Positions 58,401 through 64,000 of a stretch of 64,000 bases of DNA are shown here, piece by piece. The translations under genes were made by a program, and so were the position numbers. The stretch is from Durusdinium trenchii. Its lineage: Eukaryota; Sar; Dinophyceae; Suessiales; Symbiodiniaceae. The notes beneath the pieces are model-generated. The model was not told where the DNA came from. It did not search any database and saw nothing but the letters and a program-made list of their open reading frames with translations. The stretch is taken from positions 528,750 to 592,749 of the forward strand of contig CAXAMN010029027.1 in NCBI GenBank assembly GCA_963970005.1, written 5' to 3'. Each line of letters opens with the position of its first letter. Within the stretch, counting starts at the first letter, position 1.

Positions 58401-61400
58401 TCCTACCAGAGCATCCTTGTAAAACAACCTCGGGTCGCACAGTTCTGGAGGAAATTCCCGCAGGTCCAAAGGATGCTCAGCTTCAGAACCCCTGGAGACG
58501 TCACGGCGAGTCTGTCACCACTCCCCCGTCCACGTCACGAAGCAACACGACGAGGTCGGTGGGCGAAAAAACGACCCTCGGGTAGCAGACAGCAGTGCCT
58601 GGGCCAGTGAGAAAAAGCCAAGAAACCCAAGGCACCCGTCCTAAAAAGGCCGTGCGGATGGTGCTGGAGCGGCTGTCCTGAGTGCTGGCGTGAAGAACGG
58701 GTTCCGCAGAGGAGGGCACTCCACGCATGGAGTATAATTGACATCCATTGACCGCCGAAAAACCACCCCAATGGAATTAAATATGCCATACATGGAGTGT
58801 CTGGGATAGAGAAGGGAACTCCATTTTCCTCCGTTTCTGGAGTGCTTCGTGCTCACCCGCCGCGTGCTCCTGAGCACCGCCTCGCTCCCGGAGGCAGAAT
58901 CCAGGATGACCCGGCACTCGGAAGAACAAAAAAAAGCGAAACAAAAAAGAAGGAGAGCGGCCCTTCATCAGATCCAAGCGCGGCTGCGCAAACTGAGTCT
59001 CAGGACCGAGTAAGGACCCAAAACTCTATCCACCTGCGCTTGCGACTTGTGTTTCATCCAATGCCACCTTCCATGACCGTCCTCAACCATTAAGTACTCG
59101 ACCTGGACCTGGCCATGTCTGCCATGCGTGCCAAGACCAGAGAAGGAGAAGGAAAGTAAAACACATAGACATACACACACTCATCAAACCGAGGTTCATC
59201 CGCAAGGTCTGCTCAGTTCTAGGACGAATCCTCAGGTCTCCTCTCCAATCCACCGATGCTCGTTCCCCTCGCCCTTTCCGGCCCAAGGGGCTGCTTCGAG
59301 GAAGACAGAGGTGTCGCTATTCACCACGATGCCCGGCCATAGAAGTGCTAAGACCAGTGGCATGGCAGAGAAGACCAGGATGCAAAAAAGGAAGGGGCAA
59401 TGCGCCTCATGAACTGGTCATTTTGACCAGAAAACATGTGTTTTGGAAGGGCAGCCCACAGATGCCCACAGTAGAAAACTCCCGTGCAAAATGACTATTA
59501 CTGATCACGGAAGTAAGATTGGCATTGACCAAGCCAAACATCCTACAATATCCTACAATTTTAGATACAAGTAATTAGTGCACATTAACCCCTATACTGT
59601 GGCAACGGTGATTTGCCAGATTCTCCTGTCAACTGCTGGTGATTGAAGTCCCACATCCCTTCGCCGGCATCTCTTCCGAGTCTTCACTTCAACCCAGTGG
59701 CCGTGCAAAACGGGAAGTCTTTGCAGGTGATTCGGCAGCGAGGCCCAGAGGTCGCGGCCGTCTCCGCGGGCTCCGCGCGCTTCCCCCCGAGGTGTTTGGC
59801 GTCGGCGACCATGCTGCAGGTTCCCGTGGGTGACGGTGGCAGAACTCCACCCACTTCCATGGCAGGCGCAGGCTCGACATGCGCCTGCGCTGAACCAGTA
59901 ACGTGTTCAGAAAGAACCTGGGATGAACATTCACGTCTTTGAGTCGATTTCCCCTTTCGAAGATCTTCCACGATCATAAAACAAACGGTTCACCTGGTTT
60001 TGTAGTTCAAAATCCTTTACAAAACAATGATTTTGTAAGGACTGTTAAATTCATGGTGGTAGGAATCCCAGGGTACATAAATATAGATGTGCATTTGATA
60101 CCATTTGATGAACTCACCAAGAGGACCAGACTGCTGCAGCCTAGGGGTGGCAGGGTTCACCTATCTTTGTTTGATGCCTAGGCGTTGATCGACCGTCACC
60201 GTCCTTGGTTTCGATTCCAAAGAACTGATGTACACCCGGGAAGATTAACATGGAACCTGAAAATGGACCTTTGGAAGACGGTTTTCCTCTACAACCGAGT
60301 GGTTTTCAGGTTCTATGTCAATCTTCCCGGGTGTAGTATCTGTAGTTATGCTACTGTTTGCATCCGGCCTTGGCCACTGGCCACTCTCTCCTGTCCAAAG
60401 AACATGTCCGTTTACCTACATCAGCATACATCAGCACTGCCCTGCAAACAAACAGACCGTTAGGCACTTTAGGCCGCCCCGCCCCACCTTGCCATGGTCG
60501 CCTTCATCCTTGTCATTCTTGCCATCCTCATGGCGCTGGCTCAGACCAGCATCATTTTGGCTAAGACCCTGGTCAATCCGGTCAGTGTCGCCATGCTCCA
60601 TCCAATGTTCATCGCGTTCACCACCGCCCGTGCCAATTTCTCTGCCACACATCTCACCATGCTCTCCATTGTCGCAGCTCTCACCCTCCTCCCTGTGCTG
60701 CTTGGCACTCTCCTCGCGACAATCCTGGATGTTGCCACAATGGCCATCAGCACTGCCTTCGCAAGGCTCTTGGTCACTCTTTGGACCATCGCCTTCACTT
60801 AGGTCTCCAGCCTCGGAGTTCATCCCTTCCTGGCCATGCTGCTCACCATAAAGGGCTTCCTTGTTCAGGCTATCATTCTCATCTTCCTCACCTGCTCCAG
60901 GTTCAGTCCCCAGCTCCGAACGCACCACAGCAGCTGCGCCAACAGCAGCTGCGCCAATGGCCGCGCCACTCGCCTGGCTCAAGCTCTGCGTATCGAACTG
61001 CGCCGCATCCAGGGCTTCTACACCCTCACTCTCCCTGGAGGTTGGCTCCGTCCTGGGCACGAAGCTGCGAAGCACATCGTCGGACCCGGTACCCACCAAC
61101 CGCCACGGGCAGCGACCAAACCCGCAAGGAACGATCGAAAGCGGCCAGACACAAGGAGAGACTCCCACAAATCAAGCTGGGCCCCCTTGCTGTTCAATCC
61201 TGCTCAACATCCAATACATCCAATTGTAAGTTTCAGATCGTTTCTGAGGCAAAGCCTTGACAATGAAATGGTTGCGGAAACCATGTCTGAACATGATCCA
61301 ATAATTATGTGTCTGAACCCTGGCCACTAACCAGCCATTCAGAAACCATCATCCATATTCTCCTGACCCGAGCCAACACTGAATCTCAAGTCTCCTAGTT

Positions 61401-62139
61401 TTCGGGCTTGATGCGCTCGGGCTGCCCCTCAGCAGCTGAAGGATCTGAGGCACATCCAGTCGAGATGGGATAGAGCTGGAGCTTTCACCTTGGACGTCTA
61501 AAATCGCTTTCACATGCTTTCACCATCCCGAGGTGGTGGGGGACCCTTGCCGGCGCCCGTAGAGGCCAGGTTGACGGCATGCCATCCGGACCCTGGCAGA
61601 TCCCAAAGATGTGGTCACAGGTCGTCAGGTGAATGGTGGAACGAACATGGTCCAAAGCCTCAGGTGGGAAACCTCGGAATTGGGCCCCTGGGATCACTTC
61701 AGCTTTGCAAAGATGAGGAATGATGTACATGTGCAGTCCGCCGGTGAGTCCTGGACACCAACGCGAAACAATGGAAGAAAAACTATTCAGGAAACGAAAA
61801 CTGGCCAAAACTCATAGACGTCTGAACACGCCCTCTTTTCCGCCCCCCTTCCGTTGCATCACCCCAACCTCCTCATGCCTCATACACCCCTAACTGCCAC
61901 CAGCCACTCGGCGGCGGCAGCGGCTCCGCCGGCTCCGCCGGCTGCGCCTGGGCGCTGACGCCAGCGCCCGACCAGGCCTCCGCCTCGTCTCTGTGGCGTC
62001 CGCCGCCCGGCGGAGTGGCAGCGCCGAGCCGCGCGCGGGGGCGCCGCACCAGCTCGTCGTCCGTGGCGCGGAGGCGCTGGCGCGCGCGCGCCCGCGCGGT
62101 CCAGCGGCCGCGGGCCGGGGAGTGGGCGTCATCGGCCAT
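28837..62139 (-). CDS. Dispatched/Patched-like RND membrane protein with sterol-sensing domain (about 40 exons)
   Basis: Multi-exon gene of the Dispatched/Patched branch of RND permeases: 12 TM helices, two large lumenal loops, and TM2-TM6 forming a sterol-sensing domain. Members move lipids or release lipid-modified cargo. Phase-consistent exons: 50327-50211, 50024-49928, 49789-49619, 49307-49243, 48518-48339, 48058-47920, 47192-47115, 46198-46064, 45831-45556, 44667-44587, 44422-44237, 43513-43439, 42247-42038, 41914-41857, 40675-40574, 40269-40202, 39639-39551, 35340-35250, 34839-34804, 34426-34332, 33443-33342, 33215-33198, 32440-32362 and 31497-31239 or -31216. Diagnostic pieces are FLIAGLGADVVLVF, GTTLTTAAASFFANLASVLR, ELDTGVPQMFPDGHN, LEILGLIVFVGYSITYSLH and ILGSAITTLGSSFFL. 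The N-terminal exons up to 62139 are less certain. The 3' end is either TGA 31218-31216 or further down at about 28837. Confidence 0.75.
31108..31150. repeat. short relative of the 46.9-kb hairpin
   Basis: GGGTGTCTAGCAGTGTAGGG followed by TAGTCTATTGGACACCC resembles the loop side of the hairpin at 46897-46983 (GTAGTGTGGGGTAGTCCATT). Its ends GGGTGTC and GACACCC are inverted. Probably a small mobile family (MITE-like). Confidence 0.55.
32362..35340 (-). CDS. TM8-TM11 exons including 36- and 18-nt microexons
   Basis: 35340-35250 gives TM8 (TVLTMVVSAACGFLGALFF). 34839-34804 is a 36-nt microexon (VMGVTISLAWFM) that completes TM9. 34426-34332 gives VFMGWAIGVLEILGLIVF and VGYSITYSLHIAH (TM10). 33443-33342 is the cytosolic YERRREAVLLGRDR. 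33215-33198 is an 18-nt microexon. 32440-32362 gives ILGSAITTLGSSFFLFF (TM11). Phases agree throughout. The donor after 34332 is GC. In TM10 the Asp usually found after the S-V/I pair is Thr. Confidence 0.8.
33561..33580. repeat. 20-bp motif shared with 54.5 kb
   Basis: CATGTTAGTTCCGGGGAGTG is present exactly here and at 54541-54560. It is intronic in both places. At the second site a reverse-complement piece lies 65 bp upstream, suggesting a fold-back repeat family. Confidence 0.8.
36009..36080. repeat. 11-bp inverted pair
   Basis: TACCCCTTGCT near 36009 and AGCAAGGGGTA near 36070 form a stem with a loop of about 50 nt inside the 4.2-kb intron. Confidence 0.55.
37053..37460 (+). other. orphan ORF inside the 4.2-kb intron
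   Basis: 135 codons open on the plus strand, with protein-like composition (EALEEHLERRGGHLGEAM, then WFLELDTKRPKALCVIWR). The minus strand is also open over much of it. It is not needed for the Dispatched-like reading frame and has no recognised domain. It could be a remnant of a mobile element or a nested gene. Confidence 0.25.
38237..38430 (-). other. orphan ORF fragment inside the 4.2-kb intron
   Basis: The end of an open frame, from about 38430 down to the stop at 38237, reads FEYFPGGAKKEQIDVDVTLD and LNFKATGGGIVKFVP, more AT-rich than host exons. No family recognised. A degraded mobile-element gene is possible. Confidence 0.25.
39551..41914 (-). CDS. second lumenal domain (part 2), short Cys cluster
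   Basis: Exons 41914-41857, 40675-40574, 40269-40202 and 39639-39551, all phase-linked. They give VPVPRFRDSTVRPVV, then EVWSTRYDVLPNFIIPIKRP, then LCHTDRLCYCGAPVCTYAG (four Cys in 13 residues, likely disulphides) and an acidic Pro/Ala linker (ADAPDEPDAPAMPE). The last exon ends in phase 2 and connects across a 4.2-kb intron to TM8. Confidence 0.65.
42038..47192 (-). CDS. second lumenal domain (part 1) with Pro-rich insert
   Basis: Seven exons all joining in phase 0: 47192-47115 (EQWTQDDLRFCNFMVSEDG), 46198-46064 (ILVRVRVVGEVPKKALEAW), 45831-45556 (NPFFWREIAPGWEEG), 44667-44587 (ILQRLLELVHDPDCAPHLCE), 44422-44237 (PVWLPGDTSRAPKTTLSLDA), 43513-43439 (LQAFFNEAMIESWDIM) and 42247-42038. The last begins with a long Pro/Ala tract and ends EKIEAEMEKVTPYI. 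The 45556 donor is GC (ACA^GCAAGG). Family members have a globular ferredoxin-like domain here; the Pro tract is an insertion. Confidence 0.7.
42430..42842. repeat. minisatellite of TAGGTTGGAGGCCATCGCTA units with N gap
   Basis: About a dozen degenerate units alternate GGAGGCCATCGC with TATTAGG, AAGTAGG or TACTAGGAACAAGAAACTAC. A 10-base N run lies at 42738-42747, so the array length is uncertain. It lies in the intron between exons 43439 and 42247. Confidence 0.95.
44160..44226. repeat. TCCTAGTAG/AAGGCCAGGAGGCC repeat, copy 3
   Basis: CTTCCTAGTAGGAAGGCCAG followed by GAGGCCCCTAGTAAGCTAG, related to the copies at 6.4 and 23.9 kb. It lies just inside the intron after exon 44422-44237. Confidence 0.7.
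46897..46983. repeat. perfect 22-bp-arm hairpin
   Basis: 46897-46918 and 46962-46983 are exact reverse complements (TACCAGGACCCTCCAAGGGG and onward). The loop is 43 nt. Intronic. A MITE or other small fold-back element is likely. Confidence 0.9.
47920..50327 (-). CDS. sterol-sensing domain (TM2-TM6), Cys-rich loop and TM7 with MFPDGHN
   Basis: Six exons in continuous phase. TM2 and TM3: SMLLTVAAIPSAFVLSAVL, then AAFLSIFLIAGLG. TM4: GLGADVVLVFINFW, where family members usually have paired Asp. TM5: YRHAGLACLGTTLTTAAASF. Next come FANLASVLRALREFGFFMG and TM6, YVYLVVGLPALLILND. A basic cytosolic loop follows with about ten Cys (CCHCRCRGS and CRCCKRQRC). Then comes TM7, ILFFLFFLLLVVGFG, and the lumenal ELDTGVPQMFPDGHN motif typical of Dispatched. 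The 49619 junction needs a GC donor (GCC^GCGCGG). This is the strongest evidence for the gene's family. Confidence 0.85.
52120..54945 (-). CDS. four exons upstream of the sterol-sensing domain
   Basis: 54945-54820 (DVILEILQSKDAYQELKLGD), 54699-54626 (WTGVVRWRNAQDAAEGFPA), 52740-52677 (VVQHVSRGTSAHMAGRAAH) and 52230-52120. The first three connect in phase. The fourth has two open frames, one hydrophobic (GLLLAASCACSLAKEVLPKL). An exon still seems to be missing before 50327, because phases do not meet. Confidence 0.5.
54465..54560. repeat. fold-back around the shared 20-bp motif
   Basis: GGAACTAACATG (about 54465-54476) pairs with CATGTTAGTTCC (54541-54552). The right arm continues into the 20-bp motif also seen at 33561-33580. 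Confidence 0.6.
55389..55453 (-). CDS. exon with unresolved frame and 3' boundary
   Basis: GC-rich island after TTTAG at 55455-55454. Phase from the previous exon selects an Arg/Ser-rich frame, but another frame (AGVVLVVRRMDGHGLKLL) reads more like folded protein. The 3' end is either at 55389 (GC donor) or near 55349 (GT donor). Confidence 0.35.
56025..58230 (-). CDS. phase-locked block of five exons, probable first lumenal loop
   Basis: Exons 58230-58114, 57571-57496, 57033-56920, 56669-56454 and 56076-56025 join without a phase break. Recognisable segments are PMPPIDLNDMYK, then ITLIRQFELDLRSG, then MALQGVTWEQRLG and HAKSAGHSIANAAFPSG. Position ahead of the sterol-sensing domain puts this in the cytosolic N-terminus or the loop after TM1. 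I could not place TM1 with certainty. All donors here are GT. Confidence 0.6.
58505..58916 (-). CDS. two short exons of the Dispatched-like gene
   Basis: 58916-58857 (60 bp) follows a T-rich tract and ends at CGG^GTGAGC. 58576-58505 encodes VVFSPTDLVVLLRDVDGG and ends at CGCC^GTGACG in phase 2, which the exon at 58230 accepts. The reading frame of the 60-bp exon is unsettled, since all three are open. Confidence 0.45.
59725..59884 (-). CDS. N-terminal exon of the Dispatched-like gene
   Basis: About 53 codons after CGCAG^GCGCATG, with a small-residue composition (PAPAMEVGGVLPPSPTGTCS). The donor is probably GC (ACCT^GCAAAG), but the phase then fails to match the next island, so either the donor differs or a short exon is missing. 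Confidence 0.4.
60231..60335. repeat. 33-bp-arm hairpin, 31 of 33 paired
   Basis: 60231-60263 (TACACCCGGGAAGATT...) and 60303-60335 (...AATCTTCCCGGGTGTA) are reverse complements apart from two transitions. Loop 39 nt. It lies in the intron just past the acidic exon of the Dispatched-like gene. Recent MITE-like insertion or structured intronic RNA. Confidence 0.9.
60488..61052 (-). CDS. large acidic, low-complexity exon
   Basis: 188 codons after CCCAG^GACGGAG and ending at GGCAAG^GTGGGG. The product is rich in Glu, Asp, Gly and Gln with repeated EGD, GEH and SQ units, probably disordered and cytosolic. Phase at both ends fits the neighbours. The antisense frame is an apparent hydrophobic ORF, a mirror of the acidic codons rather than a gene. 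Confidence 0.45.
61901..62139 (-). CDS. first exon of the Dispatched-like gene
   Basis: ATG at 62139-62137 (MADDAHSPARG), then an Arg/Ala/Pro-rich cytosolic N-terminus without signal peptide. The proposed donor is GGCTG^GTGGCAG, leaving phase 2, which the next large exon accepts. The very high GC leaves other frames open, but only this one starts with an ATG behind a pyrimidine-rich acceptor. Confidence 0.5.
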
Positions 62140-62205
62140 GGGAGGTCATGCTGAGATGTAAGATAGGACCTATAGGAGCATAGGAAGATATAGGAAGGCT
62201 GCAAA
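62140..62205 (-). promoter_or_regulatory. possible spliced-leader acceptor before the Dispatched-like start
   Basis: On the minus strand a C/T-rich run (about 62200-62172) ends in CTATAG at 62171-62170, some 30 bases before the ATG at 62139. Dinoflagellate mRNAs receive a spliced leader at such an AG. A second AG lies about 10 bases before the ATG. Which one is used cannot be told from sequence. Confidence 0.35.
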
Positions 62206-62209
62206 AGCG

Positions 62210-64000
62210 TGAGGTATAGGTAAAGAATCTTAAAGTTGAGTGAGTGGGACGGTAGAAAGATGTGGACATTATTGTATCAAATTGGAAACTTACTATCTGA
62301 TGTGCAGCTTGCATCTATATGGTATGGTTTTCCTGAGCCAGCGAGTCATTCAGCGTGGGAACATTGAACCACTAGCACGCAACGTTACGTGTTCTTTACA
62401 ACCAAACTAACCATACCAAATTCTTACAGCTGCGATCTACAAAAGAAAATGAGATGAAGACGAAGAATACTCAGCTTCCAATCCTGGCATGGTTCTGATA
62501 CACAAGCCCTTCCAGGTGTGGACAAGCTGCAAACTTAGCCAAATTGATACGAATTGCATAGCTCGTCGTGCGGAAATTGGACTGGGAAATGCCTTATCGT
62601 TTCACAGAGACTTCAAGCGGCTGCGAACCAACAACTCTTGTCAACCAACGGTCACCTGCTCGGGCAAAAAAAGAGCGTTGTTTGGTGCTTCCGAGATCGG
62701 AGATCGAAAACCGTACGAAGCAACATGACTGCAAAGGCTTTCAGGTGCTTCAAGGCATGAAAAATGTTCATGGATGTTGATGGATAGCATCATCTGGAGG
62801 AGTCCTACCATTTGCATGATATATATATATATATATATCCACCAAATGGTGGATTCCTTAGGGTTAGGGATCTCCGCTTGGCTTCTTGCTCTGCTTTAAA
62901 CAAATTGGCCTTGGGAGAGCACCTGGATCGGTGCGTCTAATGAACATTCAGGAACAAAAATAGGCATCGCACGAAAACCGTTTTGAAACACCCCCGCCTT
63001 CCCTACAAAAAAAAGAAACTAAGGAGAAACATCCAAAGTCACATTGCACCCCGCTCGCGCTACCCCGCACGCGCTCCACCGCCGAGGACGCCTGCGAAGT
63101 GCTCGTGTCCGCTGTGGAAGTGCCTCCGGGAGGATCGACCAAGGCGACCGAAGCGAAATGGAATGAACAAACACGAAAGCAACCCCTGACGGAGGTCGCC
63201 ATACTATTTCCATACCAAGAAACCTGCTGAACCAGTGGAATCTGCCCAGCTGAGGCCGAAAGCAGAACTTCTTCATGCCAAATTGATCGCACGAGGCCCC
63301 ACCATGGTTCCAAGGCATGGAACGTTGAACGGCATCTTTGAGCTGTTGTACTTACATGGCTGGGCTCACACCATCATACCCTTCAGACACTTTTTGGCAC
63401 GAAGGTTCACCATGTCGTTGAACATCTTAAAGGGAGCCTTATATATTACATTATATTACTGTACGTGAAACGTGCTGGATAAAACATGATCCAACATCCT
63501 TCAACTGAGCATGTTGGGCGCCGGCACCGAGAAGATGCAAGCTGAGAAGATGCTTTCTTGGATCTTTTGTGGCCAAGGTTTGGGCCTTGGGCCTTGGGCG
63601 TTCAGCATGTTCTCCCCTTCCTTCCGGCCTGAAGGAGCGGCTCCACCTCCGCGTGGAGCCGATGCGCGTGCGCGGGGGTCCGAGAATCGAAAGTGACCCC
63701 AAGTCGGTCGAGTGGCTGATGGAAAGGCATTGCATGTGCAAACACTTATAGGAACTGGAGTGACTCAGAATCATGTACGAAACCCACTGCGGCGCGGTAG
63801 GTTTTCCAGGCACTGCTTCTATACCCCCATCCGAGCGCCCCAAAAGCGCGCTGGAGAAACCGCCATCCTTGTCCCTAACTTAGGGCAACGCTGGACGGTG
63901 GAGTTGAGAGGCCTGAGAGGTCGGAGACTGAGAAAAAAGACATCGTGACATGAGCTTGAAACTTTTTGAAGCCATCTTCCAACAAGGTTGAAGGACCCGA
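62210..64000. other. upstream flank with no recognised gene
   Basis: After the putative first exon the sequence has a TA microsatellite (62819-62840) and two GC-richer spots (about 63050-63140 and 63620-63690) that might be exons of a further minus-strand gene, but I could not support frames or splice sites for them. Confidence 0.4.

Noticed and set aside
60494-60802. Plus-strand hydrophobic ORF of about 102 codons
   Set aside because: It is the exact antisense of the acidic minus-strand exon. Acidic and polar codons read backwards give Val/Leu/Ile, and no splice or start context supports it.

Overview
The window reads as nuclear DNA of a dinoflagellate, most likely a Symbiodiniaceae-type alga. 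This is inferred from gene architecture, not from a marker gene. The evidence is: very many short exons (18 to about 280 nt) in long introns; AG^G acceptors; a mixture of GT and GC donors; long same-strand gene runs; GC-rich coding islands in about 50% GC background; abundant microsatellites and fold-back repeats; and a sequence resembling a decayed dinoflagellate spliced leader. No rRNA, tRNA or CRISPR array was recognised. Two 10-base N runs (17833-17842, 42738-42747) are assembly gaps inside tandem repeats. Left end (1-4680, plus strand): three intronless genes in a row. The first is a P-loop ATPase with superfamily-3-helicase-like motifs (591 aa). The second is a zinc-ribbon DDE transposase of the IS1595/ISXO2 (Merlin-like) type with all catalytic residues in place (442 aa). 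The third is a 228-aa protein ending in a leucine-zipper-like coiled coil. They look like the cargo of one multi-gene DNA transposon and are the best candidate for an undescribed system. From 4.7 to 18 kb there is mostly intron or intergenic DNA, fold-back elements, duplications and a few minus-strand exon-like islands (about 5.2, 12.8, 13.6, 15.7 and 16.0 kb). From 18162 to 28384 (minus strand) I reconstruct a gene with an N-terminal Kelch propeller, a Pro/Ala linker and a C-terminal coiled coil, ending in a clear TGA. From about 28.8 to 62.1 kb (minus strand) I reconstruct a gene of about 40 exons for a Dispatched/Patched-like RND transmembrane protein with a sterol-sensing domain. Twenty-four consecutive exons from 50327 down to 31216 join in one continuous phase and give the expected order: TM2-TM6, a Cys-rich loop, TM7, the MFPDGHN lumenal motif, a large lumenal domain and TM8-TM12. 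Two acidic positions that family members normally use for ion coupling are substituted. The two minus-strand genes form one unidirectional block. The transposon-like genes at the left end point the other way. The large introns hold orphan ORFs and hairpin repeats. Exon boundaries come from reading-frame phase and AG/GT-GC rules only and need transcript support.
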